Positions 22,880-35,700 of a stretch of 64,000 nucleotides of DNA are shown piece after piece; positions within the stretch are counted from its first letter, which is position 1; each line of letters starts with the position of its first letter. A program made the translations under genes and the position numbers. Below the pieces are notes generated by a model. The model was not told where the DNA came from. It worked only from the letters and a program-made list of their open reading frames with translations, and did not search any database. Origin of the DNA: Spirogloea muscicola (taxonomy: Eukaryota > Streptophyta > Zygnematophyceae > Spirogloeales > Spirogloeaceae); contig WELB01000111.1 of NCBI GenBank assembly GCA_009602725.1, positions 118,973-182,972 on the forward strand, in the 5' to 3' direction.

Positions 22880-23290
22880 CTAGACCTGTTGACCCGGCTT
22901 GCACGCCGCTCTGTGTCCGCAGGCGGGGCAAGCAGGCCCACTTCAATGTCGCTGGCTCGCTAGCGCAGGTCTTTCGTGTGCGCCTGTCCGTAAAACTCCA
23001 CTGGTCCATGGCCCACGCCTTGCACCTGCGTGCTGGCTGGGCGTGCTCTAGCTGCAGCCTCTGGCTTCTATCAAGGGGCTGTTTCCAGCGGCTAGTCTTT
23101 CTGACTTGCGGCTGCTAAGTAGAGGTGACTATGATTATCCTACATGGTACTTGCTTTATCATGTTTTTCAGCGCTTTTTGGCCCCTGAAGACCTTGTCAA
23201 TTCTTTTTCGGGCTGGCTTTTCACAGCCCTCGCCCCCGTTGGGAAGAGCTCACTTCTTTGTATAGGGTGCACGCTACATTATCACGAGAC
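22880..23290 (+). mobile_element. LINE family II C-terminal fragment, hairpin tail
   Basis: The plus strand encodes RRRGKQAHFNVAGSLAQVF and MAHALHLRAGWACSS, the family II version of the shared C-terminal block. A decayed SDLRLLSRGY region follows at 23095-23120. The 3' part carries the hairpin GGGCTG-loop-CAGCCC (23210-23229), then GTTGGGAAGAGCTCACTTCTTT. It is 5'-truncated. Confidence 0.75.
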
Positions 23291-24595
23291 GGTCAGTGAA
23301 ATATCATGAGAGGGTGGCACGTTCCATACGTTGTGCTGTTTGACATCACAAAATCAGGAGGCGCTGTTCTGGCCAAGGCGTTGACTGAGAGAAGCCAGCT
23401 TAGAAGACCGGGCGGAGTCGAGAGAAACAGCCCAGCCCAAGCAGCAGCCCACGAGGCAAATGAATTTCAACTGTTCGATGTTGCTCCGGACCTTCTGATT
23501 CTAGTGCTGTCATCATAGCCGGTCTACACGGCCGTGGTGTCAACCTTCTGTGAGATTTTAACCAAGCTCCACCCACATCAAAGCCGAAATTTAGTGTGGC
23601 ACTGCATGAGAGTTGCACGAGGAAGGGCAGTCATTGCAAGTGGCCAGCCCAAGAACAATGTGTGAAATTGTTGAGGCAGGCTGGCTCCAGTAGAGAAGGC
23701 TAGGTGCAGCCAAGAAGTACAACTTCAATGACTACAAATATGACTACACAAGAATACTATCTGCTGCTGTTCTATCTGCTACTGCTACTATCTGCTATTA
23801 TCTGTGCTACTAACTACTACTGTCTACTCTCGCAGCCTCAGGTCAAGCGGACTGGTGCAGGGCGACAAATTCTCACGCCGAAGTGGAAGGCTGATGAAGC
23901 AGCTTGTGTGCGACTTGCCTGCAAGTGCAAAAAAAAGGCTACCAAGGCCAGCATAGAGTGAAACTTACAAGTTGATTGCGCGAACCACGTGGAAGCTTGC
24001 CTGCTCATCGCTCAGGGCCTGCTGCCTGGGAGCAACGCCGCGAGCTACAAGCATGCGCCTCGACTATTGGTGGTCAGATTAGTGGGCTGCAGGCTTGCCT
24101 TTGTAGATACATGGATGCCCCTGTGTGCACGACTCTCTTCCATAGCGTCGCCAGAGTGAGTGCCAGAGCATGCTGGCCTTGAGAACGGACGCAGCTAGAG
24201 GTCGCAATCGCCAAATCGTCGGCCACCGCCCGTCTAGAATCATATGTCTTGGCTTGGTGCCCTTGGAGGCAACTTGCTATAGCCAGCCTCTTCATAAGGG
24301 CAGGGTGAAGTGAACCACCTTCTCGCCTATTTATATGACCTGCCGGGAATTTTGCGCTGCTTTGAGGTTGTAGCTGCAAAAGAGAATGTACGGTTGCCCG
24401 GTGCCCCCAGACAGGACTCAGGAATGGAAAAGCGGATAGCAAGCCCCACTGCTGCTACCTATACACTAGTGAATATCAGACGGGTAGGTGGAGTAGTGGT
24501 GTCTCAATGTCGCAGGCTAGATGAACAGCGCTTTACTGCCGATTGTACATTGCAAAGCTTCCTGTTACGTGGTGCCCGATGGTAAAGCGAGCAGC
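23291..24595. other. Intergenic, low information; simple repeat at 23735-23830
   Basis: No coding exon is recognisable. A CTGCTA/CTACTG-type trinucleotide-rich tract lies at about 23755-23825. A partial tail-like phrase (TGGCCAGCCCAAGAACAATG) is at 23640. The part next to 24596 should be the 3' untranslated region of the ZIP4-like gene. Confidence 0.4.
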
Positions 24596-27500
24596 TCACT
24601 CCTCAGATGTCTGCCTAGTCATGTTGACCCTTTCTAGGCTCTCCAGCATGTCCTGCTTGCACGACGATATTGAAGGTGCATACTCCAGCAACTCCACAGC
24701 AGCCTGCCAAGACTAAGAGATTGAGAATATGATTTCTAATTGCCACCTGAAGATGGCTCAGAAGAGAGAATGTGCGCGGTACGCATTCAGAAGGGTCAGA
24801 TACCTCGGCTTACTTTAAGGAAAAAATATAAGCAAAATTGGAAGATCATAAGATAGGACTGGGATCATTAAATGACTACACTTGAAGGAGGGTGCATGTG
24901 TTTCACCAATTTACCCTGGCGCAGACGATAAGAATTGATGTGCCTCGACAGAAACGATTCACAAGTCAGAGATTCTCACAATGTCATACCTGCATCCATG
25001 CTGCCGCCTCCTCCTTTCTGCCAGATACCAGCAAGGAGGAGGCCCGATTCCACGATGTAGCTACCAGCCACTGCGCTTCCTCCTTGGGGTATTCACCTGC
25101 GGGCAGGCTTGCAAGAATCTTCCTTGACTCCTCGTACAATTCAAGTACGTCGGGACCATCTTTTTGTTGGAGGTCTGCAAGCTGGATCATCTTTCTGATC
25201 AACATAGCTGTTAGGCCATAGTCTGGTGTTGCCGAAGTCAGTGTGATGGTCAAGGCCATCCTGAAGGCTGTGAGTGCGACTTCGGCTTTATCTTTGTCTT
25301 TGCCGCGGGCCTGCTCTCCTAGCTGGAGCAAGAACTCTGCTTTCATCTTGGGTAGGCCTTCGCACCTGTCGTAAGACATACATGTTGCATAAAGTGCGGA
25401 CGCTATATTCACAAAGCCAGAAATGAGAGTGCTGAGGCATACGTTCTGCTGAAAGACACGAATTTGCTCAGAAGGTACAGCTCTTTTACTTCTTCAGTAT
25501 TGCAAGCTGTACTTTGTGATCATTGTTCCTCCCATGTACATCAAACAGAAGCATCATCATGAAAAGATTGGCATCTTGCTCTGAATGGAGATCTCCTCCA
25601 TTGGCACTGATTGTTGCAGACAACTGCACAGGAAGGTGCATTATTGCATGTTATTTCAGGAGAAGTCGACTTGTGAAGCCAAGTGGTAATGATCACACAG
25701 GATGTGCTGCAGCAGCTTCTGCAATTTACTTACAGCTGTACACTTCTTCAAATACTGGCTTGCAATTCTCTTTCGCCTCTCCTCATCTCCACCACTGCAT
25801 GACAGGTGTGCGCCAGCAGCGACAAGAAGAGCGAGCTTCTGAAGCTGCAGATTCTCCATGGAGTCCGGCAAGGCTGCATACAATTCCGCGGACCACTCAA
25901 AGAAAAAGCTGCAAGGCCCGTTCTCTTTCTTCCGGCCAGCGTCAAGGCCACAGTGCCACGCCGAGCTTGCAAACCACCTCGCTTCCTTCTGGCCTATACT
26001 CCCACTGCCAAAGAATCTCTCAAAGCCAATGTCTGCCAAGCGTGTGCGACTATATTCATGATACTCAAGGAATAAGTTGCTGCCTTCCACGCCTCCCTTA
26101 CCGGACATAGGGAAGGAGCAAAGACTGATGATGTTTCTAACAATGACGGCCTCCACTACATCCACAGGTTGGCTGACTATGAACAGGTCAAGCAGCCTCT
26201 TAAGAGATTGTATGGCTACCATGTTGCATTTGCAAGCGATTGCCTGCCACTTGCAGAGAAGGTCATTTACCGCACACTATTCTCCGCAAGACAATTGATG
26301 ATAGAGCACACTACAGTCTACTTACTGATCAGAATCAAGATATAGCAGGCTTGCTATGCCTAACTGGCAAGTGTACTAGGCATCATGTAGGTCTCACTAA
26401 TCTGAACGAGTCAAATGTTACCTCATGAGAAGCAAGCGTAAGGTAGTCTGGCTCAAAGTCAGGGCAAGTCAGCATCTTCTCGACCTGCTCAATAGCTTCA
26501 TCCTCGACCCTTTTCTGGAGACAAAGCTTGAGCTACACAGAACCAGGATTTCACTGTCATGGCAGAATAAGATGACGAGTAGGGAAATTGCCTAGAGATT
26601 TAAGGATTAATCTCTCAAGAGTTTATGAATCTCAAACAGTTGCAAAGGAGTACACTGCTGAAGGAAAGCACCTTCAAGAAGCGAGTTGCTATGTTGGCCT
26701 CAAGCTGCGACATGTGTAGCACCATGGTGCAGGTTGAGCGTTTCACATCAAGTGGCCGGGGAAAAATGATATGAAGAGACTGGTTTAGCACAAGAATGTC
26801 TCGTTCCTAAGTTGTTCAGTGGTGACCATTCATACCTGCTCTGCTGAATTGACAAGTTCGCTGGCACGATCGTACTGCTGGAGTCCCATATGACAAAGGC
26901 ACAGACCTCGTAGCGCCTTGGCTCTTTTCTCTTCATCAGAGGGTGGCAAGTATAGCATAGCTAGTTCCATCAACTGCTTACTCTTCTCAAAGGTTTTCGC
27001 CTGGAAGTATGCAGAAGCTCTGCACAATTCAATGAGCCTGCAACTTAGTATGCGCATAGCTGGTAGCTTTGATCCACCAGCAACTAAGAATGTTGGACTA
27101 TGCAGTATATACCTGTTCCAGAGCAACGTGAATACGCAGCTCATTTCGCTCCTGCAGCTGGCAGTGTCATGCTGGCAAACAGCACTGAGGGTCTGCTCGT
27201 CGGTGGCTATTTCAAGGGTCAGCCTCAAGGCTTCCTCCTCATCCTCTCCATGCAAGTCACGTGATGTCAGCAGCTTCTCAAGAAATTTCACTAGAAAAGG
27301 ACATCCATCAAGTGGTTCACATTTTTGTCAGCAGAATTCTGCCTCTCAAGGTACATGTGCAAGATGGATTAGCGTCAACGTGGCTTCTGCTCTTTATCAT
27401 ATACTGAGCATGCGTAATTAACAAGCTTGCTGTGAGGGGCTAAGCAAGGACTGCATCAGGATTGTGATAGGCGCGGACTTAGTTCACTTCAGCACCTGGC

Positions 27501-28666
27501 AGGCTGCCACATGTTGGAGCTTTGGCTTGGACGAGGTGGAAGGCCCTCTTTATCCGACCAATCTCATTACAGCAGAGGAAGTCCTCAAAGGCGGCGAGGC
27601 AGAGCTCAGGGCTGGCTAGCTCATGTGCCAAGAGGTACTGCAGTTCGGTCTCTGCCTCGTCGTAACGCTGCAAGCCGAGGAGGGCCTTCGCTTCAAGGTA
27701 AGGTATGCTGGGATGATCAACATGCACAGATGGATCCTTCAAGCCAGCAGTGCACTTCAAGGCTGCGTCATAATTTTTGTTGTGCACATGAGCTGCTGCC
27801 AGGAAGCGCAGTATCTTTTGTTGTAATTCTATCACCGCCGCCTTGCTGGCAGTCGTAAGATCCTGGCTGTTTGCTCTCTGCAGAATGGCCAGTCCGTCTG
27901 AGCAGATGTCGTATGCGTTGTCGAGATAATGAACAGATTCAGCCATAGTCGTGGCAGTCTCTTTGACGACAAGCTTTCTGCCGAGCTGAAAGTAGGCGTC
28001 AGCCAGCTCAGCGTACTTCTCAGGCAAGGATAGTGATGCCACCAAGCTTCGTGCTCTCCCCAGCAAGCTGCAGGCCAGCGCCGATTGAGAGAGCTCCCAA
28101 GCCGTTCTGGCCCGTGCAACGTAGATGTCGAAGCTGAGGGAGTCTTCCTCTCCCTTGTTCTCGGCGCTTCGTGCTGCACCAGGCGACTTGCTCGTATGCT
28201 GGCCTCGAAGTGCAGTGGCCTTCTCAAAGCACGCCTCTGCCACTTCGTACTTCTGGAGCGCATGCCACAGCTTGCCGGTGCGGCAGAAGAAGAAGGCGAC
28301 CTTCAAAAGGCCGGAAGTGACTCCCGGCACCTCACCCGCCAGGAGCAGCATGTCGCTGGCGATGTGCCGGAGGCGGGCGTGGGACTCCTTGGCCGCCTGC
28401 TCAGCCATGCAAGTGTTGGCAACCTCCACGCAGGCGTTCCAGATCCGGTACGCCAGCTTCCAGAGCTGAAGCTTGTGCTCCTCTGAAAGCTTCGACGCGT
28501 CGGCGCCGTTGACGAGGCCACGCAGGAGGGCCACGGTGCCATCGCTCACGGCTGGGCCTGCGCACTCGACGTCGGCCACGGCCTGCTCGAGGCGCCCCAG
28601 AGCCCCGCCCACTTCGGCCTCGGCAGGCCCGCCGTCCGCGCCGGCTACCTCGGCGATGACCTGCAT
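24596..28666 (-). CDS. ZIP4: Meiotic TPR protein, ZIP4/SPO22 family
   Basis: ZIP4/SPO22 (TEX11 in animals) is a tetratricopeptide scaffold of the class I meiotic crossover pathway. The first exon (about 27482-28666) encodes nearly 400 residues of helical repeats. These include LWKLAYRIWNACVEVAN, ARLRHIASDMLLLAGEV, LLKVAFFFCRTGKLWHAL and YEVAEACFEKATAL, the typical start of the SPO22 domain. Later exons add KAKALRGLCLCHMGLQQYDRASEL-type repeats (26830-27290; quoted part RGLCLCHMGLQQYDRA), an exon cluster at 25660-26220, and PEYGL-like CEGLPKMKAEFLLQLGEQ at 25000-25400. It ends near QTSEE-stop at 24596. ATG 28666 is chosen because the frame upstream has only a GTG. Identification rests on repeat pattern and motif order. 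A generic TPR protein is the alternative, but the FFF-RTGK-WHALQ stretch favours ZIP4. Confidence 0.75.
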
Positions 28667-29129
28667 GGCGACCGCCGTCGTCACCGCCGCCGCGCCGCCG
28701 CCGCGGCATGCGCCGGCGCGGAAGGCGGCTAAAGCTCAGCCTGCAGTCTGGGGGCGCGCGGTGCGCATGGATTGAGAGGGAGGCTTGATCCATCCAAAGG
28801 ATGGAAGTCGGCGGAGCTCCGCACCGTCTATTTCCTTTCTATTTAGCGTCGGTTGTCGACGATGTCCATCTTTCGATGCACCTGGCTGGCTCAGCAGCCG
28901 CATCTTTCGGTCACCTAGTTGTTGTTCCTATGCCTGAAGCCTGCTTGCCCGAACGACCAGTACTTTTTTGTGGCCAGAATTTGTAAGGCTGCAGTATCAC
29001 ACGCCCTTGTGCCAGAAAGAGCAATGCTTTTCACAGGTGTTCCTAAGATCATTTTCCACGGCCCTGGTATTAAGCTTGGCTGTAATAACCCAGTCTTTTT
29101 GCTCCTGAGTCACGTGCTCCTGTACTACG
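28667..29129. other. 5' flank of the ZIP4-like gene
   Basis: The first 100 bases are GC-rich and probably promoter or 5' untranslated sequence. Beyond 28800 I see no coding region or repeat copy. Confidence 0.4.
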
Positions 29130-29290
29130 TAGTGTTTCAGCCTGTTTGCAGTGAGCTCGGGCTCATGCGTCGCACCAGAGCTAGTCGAGCTTTAGCTGGT
29201 GGCACAAGGGCTTGTCCATTGCTCGCCTGGTATTCGGGCATCAGTTGACGACCTCTACGTGCTGACTCGTGGTTACTGGGCGGGTCAGAT
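29130..29290 (+). mobile_element. LINE family I terminal fragment
   Basis: The fragment matches the end of the family I protein in plus orientation: CGCACCAGAGCTAGTCGAGC, GCTTTAGCTGGTGGCACAAG and then GACCTCTACGTGCTGACTCG, GTGGTTACTGGGCGGGTCAG. It spans the terminal ALHQKAGRALA ... SDLYVLTRGY region and the start of the tail, about 160 bases, truncated at both ends. Confidence 0.7.
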
Positions 29291-29399
29291 TATCAGTTCT
29301 TACTGCTCTGGCTGCTCCTGATGTTGCTCTTGTCTGTTGTGGTCCACCGACTTAGATCCTTTATCTTCTCCACTCAGAGTCCTCCACTGAAGGATTCCC

Positions 29400-29650
29400 C
29401 TTATTCTCCCAAAACCTGACCCGCTGATTTACCACATTAAGCTTAGCAGCAGGTTGTGTACAAGATGCAAGATGTTGGCTTTCAGTGTCAAGAAAGAATG
29501 GCGGCAATTGAACTCGGGCACGGACAGATTGTAATAGAAGAATTGAAGTAGGTTCCAGCCAGGAGAATGGGGGGATGGCTGTGAATGCCAGCCTAAAAAG
29601 AATGCAATGCTCAATGAGGGGGGGCCGAGCAGCGCAGCCAGGAGGCCTGG
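29400..29650 (-). repeat. Mixed repeat debris with hairpin
   Basis: A partial family I tail (ACCCGCTGATTTACCACATT, AAGCTTAGCAGCAGG) lies at 29418-29455. A family II-type hairpin in minus orientation follows at 29577-29593 (GGCTG/CAGCC), continuing AAAAAGAATGCAATG. No coding sequence is seen. Confidence 0.6.
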
Positions 29651-29715
29651 AAAGTCTAAGCTAGCCAGGTCCGGGACCCACAGTGAGCATAGTGACCAGT
29701 AGAGGTGTTAGCGCT

Positions 29716-32700
29716 TCAGGGCTGCTGAGCTGCTGTGACTACAAAGCCTGTGGAGGCCAGCAGGACCACGTCCAGCACTAGCAAACCGATAGCATCGAAT
29801 ACATACTTGGGACCAAAAAGTGCCCATACCTGCATGACCGGAAGAACAGGATTAAATATGCATGAATATACCAGAGTACAGTACCTTTTAAGTCATATGA
29901 ACCGATATTGATACCATAGTCAGCATAATCAAGTTCTGGGGCGTGCCTAGACGGCAATACCATGAGATGGCGGCGTTGGAGAAAGGCAGAGATTGTTGTT
30001 GCAAGGGTGCTCAAAGTCCTAGCAAAGCCAAGAGCAAGGACAGCCTGCCAAAGACAGGCAACAGATGCACAAGCTGACTTAGCAATCACAGTGAGACGTG
30101 TCTTCAAAGCCCTACATGCACCCACTCAAAGTGAGACTTGTTGCTTCCTGATGATATGGACGCCTGTACACATAGCGGCATGGCCATGAATTCTATGCCC
30201 TATTGGACTCATTGTGAGATGCACTCAGCGTAGACAGTGAGCGTATAAGAATGAGGTAGAACCTGGGAGAGATTGTGTATGAACAAGACCGACTCCTCAT
30301 CTTCAAATCCTGGCACTGCTGATTGAATTGTCGCCATCTGGGAAGCTTGTGGTACAACTGCGAGTGAAAGTAACAGAGTGGGAAGGTGCATAGAACCAAA
30401 TGTCTCAAGTGCCAACAAGGAGCCCATGATGTAATAGTTGAACTCGTCAAAGCTGCACAATCAGTCACAAATTACTGGCAGCCTGGGATTATTCTATCTC
30501 TACGTGTGCAAGCTCCTGTGACAACAATACTGCTTTTCCTGCCTGGTACCTTATCATGCACTGCTACAGATAATACTTTTACCAAAAACTGCATCTTTGC
30601 ACGAAGTGAATAGATGCACAATCAAGCCATAGTCACATCTAGTCTTGTAGTTGTAACCAACGCTAGGCCCCAGATCAAAGAAATTTGCCAGCTGCAAATG
30701 AAGAAATACTTACCCCGTGTAAGCAGCATTGAAATGAAGACCATCAAATGAGCATCTTCAAAAATAGAGGAGAACAACCTAGTCAGTCATACATCCCTTG
30801 AGACTGCAACAACTCTGGACAATGCACACAAGCTCTTGACAAGCATAGGCCCATCAGGAGCTGGCAGAAGTGGAATGTTGTCATCACATAAGGCTCATGA
30901 TATTAGTCAGTGCCTACATAGGGTTGAGCATTCATGCTGCTCTGCTGTCTCATCCATGCGTCATCCTTTGAGCTTCTGAAACCTTGTCTTCTAGTGGTCC
31001 TACGACATGGTGTCATTGGCATGAGAATGAATTCTACCTGTGGCCTGTGCTGAAGAAGACCTGCACAATCTGAAGGCTACAGTCTACTCCTACAGCAGCA
31101 TAAAATCCTCTGCCCTCATATGTAGCATGCAACTTAGAAAAATGATGCAGATTGATAGCTGCAAAGAAAGTGCACAAATGCATTATGTCAGTAGCCATTG
31201 TCGTTGCTTGTGTTGATTCAGCAAGCACCTTCAAGGTGCTGGCAGAAGGTATCTGAGCTGATAAGGTGAGTAGCCTCTGCTAATACAACGAGATGCAGAA
31301 TACTTACCTTGATAAGCCCCCAAGATGAGGAGGAGAGGCCCACGACGACCCAGCAACATCGAGAACAGCCCACTCAAAGTTGCACACATGGTCCACAGGT
31401 GTGCTGGAAGCGCTTCTTGTAGTCTGGGCGGCTGCTTCTGAGTAGGAGACCCACTTCCTTGGAAAGACAAGATTGCTGAAGCCAATGTGTACGTCATGGC
31501 CACAGCAGATGCCAGGTACACTGCCCGGGGAAGGCTTAGTCGGCAGAACTCCGTGATCGGCCTTGGCACGGTCGTCTTCACATCCTCTGCTAGCCAGCTC
31601 ACAGAGACTGCAGCATATAGGGCGGGAACTGCCAATGTCCAAACCCACTTCAGCTGCCTGCTTGCACCACCCTTCTTCACCATGTAGAACCGAAGGACGA
31701 AAACTTTAGCCGCAAAAGGACCACAGTACAAGAAGGTAGCACAGAGGACACCAAGAAGAGATGGCTCTCTGAAGCTCGACAAGGCTGGTGTGCTTGGCGT
31801 GGCCTCTTCTGAAGGTGCCAGGCCCACCACATTGAATAGATAACTCACAGCAATAATTGCAAGTGCCTGGAAAGTTGAGAAAAGGGCGTCAGTTGCTGGC
31901 CAATTCATGACATATGATGCACGTTGAGCAACCTCAATAGACAAGAGATTTCCTGCATTGTCTGCATTGATCCACATCATCACTGACAAACGAATCTACG
32001 TAGCTAGATGCACCTTGTCAGTGCACGGCACAAGCACGGAGCCCTTGCTTACTTACTTGCCGAGTGCCAGATTTAGCTAGCAGAGCTTGTCGTAGAAGAA
32101 GTAGGGCCCTGGATGCAAGCAAGAATGCAGTCACCTGTCCCTCTGCCACTGCAGAGAGTCACACCAGATTCTACACTGATGTGAGTGGTTGTCAAGGAGT
32201 GAGGTGCTGTCTTTCACAAGTACAAGAGGTTAAGAAAGTCGTTCGACCAGCCTGACCCATCAGAATTCTGCTAATTCACCGCTAAATTGCATATTTGTTG
32301 CTCTCCTTGCCCTTACCATTGAAGCTGTTTGAGAAGAGGCTGAAGGCATGTAGGATGGCAAAGAAGAAGACTGCAGGCAACCAACCCTGATGGCTAGGAG
32401 GTCTTCCACGATCTGCAGCCACAGCTTGCTGTGTATTGACCTTCAGTGAAGGCATGTTAGTCAACCCCTGTGGCTCCACTTGGGCTGTGCATGACTCTAC
32501 ACCAAGCTGCACTCTTGCCTTTGCTTGCAAGAGCTTTTTGTGATCACAAGAAATGTGCCTCTGGAAAGCCATTTGCCAGAGAAATGCCAAGCAAGAGCCT
32601 GCAGCTGCGACTCCAACGACAGGCGGGCTGCCAAGGGCTGCCATGGCGTTGACCACTGTTGCACCCAGACCTGCTTTGCTTTGAGCCATTGATGCGGCCC

Positions 32701-35700
32701 AAGCTACAAAGTAACTTGCAACTCCAGCATGCCAAGCCGCTGACAACAGTGCTCCCATTCTGGATTGCTGACCAAGTTCGGCAGCACTACTGACCAGCTG
32801 ATGTTGCAAGCAGCTGGCCTGTACTGCAAGACTAAGGAGCAGTAAAGTGGTGCCACCCCACATCTTTGACAATCCAAACTGTGTCCACTTGGACCGTGCA
32901 AGAGCTGCAGCAGCCATCAGGTATGTCACGTGTTGGGCAATCACAGCTTCTAAGGACTTCCGCCACTTTGCAGGTTCAGCCACTTGCTCTTCATTTCGTG
33001 GCCAGCAACTTGCTAGGTCCTCGTATAGTAGCTGGAGCTGTTGGATTGGGAATGGCGTAATTGAAACCTTTGAGTATGCACTCAAATAACGGAGAACCTG
33101 AGTCACCGAAATGCTGTGGTGTATCAGCCACTATGAGAACAAGCTTCCCTCCAGATGACTAGGTATGACTGGTTCGAGATGCAGGTCAAGGTGAAAGTTG
33201 CACAATCTGCATGTTTCCCAACACTGCTCATGTTCCAAGGAGTTGAGCAGGCAAGCAAGGGGCCTTGAGCCCTGACCTGCCAGCTGTTGAGATGCAGCAC
33301 TTTGGCAAGCTTTTGCAGCCGGTCAACTGCTACCTCATCCTCCTTGCTGCTCAAGTTGCTGAGTGGACCATCGATTGGGTCGTATGTGGCTGCTGACAAA
33401 GCCCAAAGCTTGGCATTCACCTTCCCTACACTGCAGCCAGCCTCAAGAATATTGTGCAACTTTGTGATGCATATACAAGGTGCGGGTTTGTGCCTTCTGC
33501 TTCTAGTGAAGAGTAGGACATGAAAGCTCATGGTAGAGCTACAACAAAGTGTTGAGAAATGTACCCGATGGGATTGTACAAAGAGTATGCTAATCAGAGA
33601 ATGTAGATGGCTATGATGCGATGAAAGCACATGAGCATATGACGTTCATAAGCATTACATCTTCAGCTGCATACCTGCCAAAAGGAATGGGGACTCCCAA
33701 GAGTGTTGCCAGTGTGGCTGCAAAGTCCAGCTGCACAACAGAGAAGGCAGGAAGTGCATCATAAGACATCAGCAGCCAAAAGAAGGTGCCAGAATTCCTC
33801 AATAGCCCCTATAGATCCTAGCAGGACCTCGCATATTTGATGGGGATGCTGATCATATTGTTCTTCAGATCTATTTCCTCTAATTATCAAGTACTGTGCC
33901 AGCAGTCAAAACAGCAGTCTGGCAGTTTCAACCCTGGAGGCCTTCTGCAAAGCACTGCAGCTGAATTTGCATACCTGAGGAAATAGAGTAATCTCTGCAG
34001 CAGCCTCACCACACAGCTCCTCCTGCATTGCGTAACTTTGTCACCGAGTGAATAGTGACTGAAGACTTCAGCACAACATGGAGGATCCAGCATGTGCAAA
34101 ATCCAGCAAAGCCTGCAAATCTACCATAGGGTTGCTTCCTCATATTGACACATTCCCTAGGGAAGAGCACACCCATCCAGATGCTTCGCATGATGTGCTT
34201 TCTGTCTTTGCTCACCAAAGCCATGTTGAAGGGAGTCTTGCCGTGTGAGCTCAATCGTAAAGCAAATAGAGCACTGTCCGTCTTCGAGGAAAATTGTTAG
34301 AGAGCACAGAGCTTCAGAAGTCTATCTTGTTAGTGTAAAGACAAAGTAGGCATATTTCGTTGCAGTAGCAATCTAAGTAGTAAGCAAACTTGAATGCTGA
34401 TAAGTCATGTACTGCTCAACTATTTCTGGCTGTACCATATGTTGATGTTCAATCATGCAAATTCTTGCAGCTAAGCAAGCCATTCTGCGTCAGAACCATA
34501 GCAGAACCTCAAAGAGAGCTTCAAGAAATCCTCTGAGAATGACAGAGGTGCACACCTCCTGAGGTGTACCACCACCATGGTCACCAGTAAGTGTTTGAGC
34601 GTGGTCACCCATGACAATCAACAAAGTGTCTTGGTGCAAAGCAAAATTTGCTTCCATTGTGGTGACAATATCCTGCCAACACCTGCCTCCACACCTTAAA
34701 AGAAGGGCACTGATCTTCTGACGTGGTTTCTAGATAGTGAATATATGTGTAAGTGAAGCCTGACAAGCTGCTTGACTGCCATCACAGAGAGCCCTTCTTT
34801 GCTCACCTCCACCATCTTGTTCATCTGCCGAAGCTTCTGTAGCATGATCGGACTATCCACGGCATACGTGTGCCCTACATGGTCCTGACAAACCAGATCA
34901 GATGAATAAGTAAGCAAAAGTTGCATAAATGTATAGCTTGCAAGCAGCTTTGCAAAATCTCCATAAGTAATAAGAGCCAAATTCAAATGGCACCATTGCA
35001 GGCACCAACATTTTGACATGAGCTCGCTCGGACATACCACGCCAAGGAAGTGGGCAATGATCACGTCCCAATCAGAGCGCACCATGGCTGGAAAAATCTC
35101 ATAGAGAATGCCGTCATCAACCTGAATGAAGATTGATCTGTGGACTCTGTCAAGGACTCATGGGCCTGACTCAGTGGCGTGACTACTTGGCAAATGCCAC
35201 ATGAGAATGACTAGCAAATCAAAGCATCATAGACTCTGGCCTACTCAAGAAGAGCTCGGTGAGAGCAAGTGGCTCAACTTACTGTATTGAAGTCCTTGAC
35301 ATTGAAGGAAGGAAAAGGCCGTGCTCTGTAGAAGTGGTCTGGGAAGAGGCTCATCCAAGTGTCATCTCCTAGAAGCTCCACTCTCTTCCCTCGCCTTTTC
35401 AGCTGCAAGAAGCCAGCTGACTTCTCCTGATTATGATTACCCCATCTGAAATTGGGCATCAGGTCCCCTCTTAGTGTCGACTGAGTACCTCATTGACGGC
35501 ACAATACATGTTGCTCGTTTGACAATATCTGATCGACTGCACGATTTTCACTCACTTGGGATATGAGATTGTCCTCGGTGATAGCTGGTGCTCCGAAGCT
35601 ATCTCCAACGTCAACAAACGTGGGTAGGCCGCCTGTTGTGAGGCCCTGTACAGAAGCAGCCTTTTGCTTTAGTCACAAAGGATGAAGGCAGTGTACCAAC

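Noticed and set aside
23740-23830. Possible CRISPR-like or satellite array
   Set aside because: It is only a short trinucleotide-rich tract with no fixed spacer-repeat structure.
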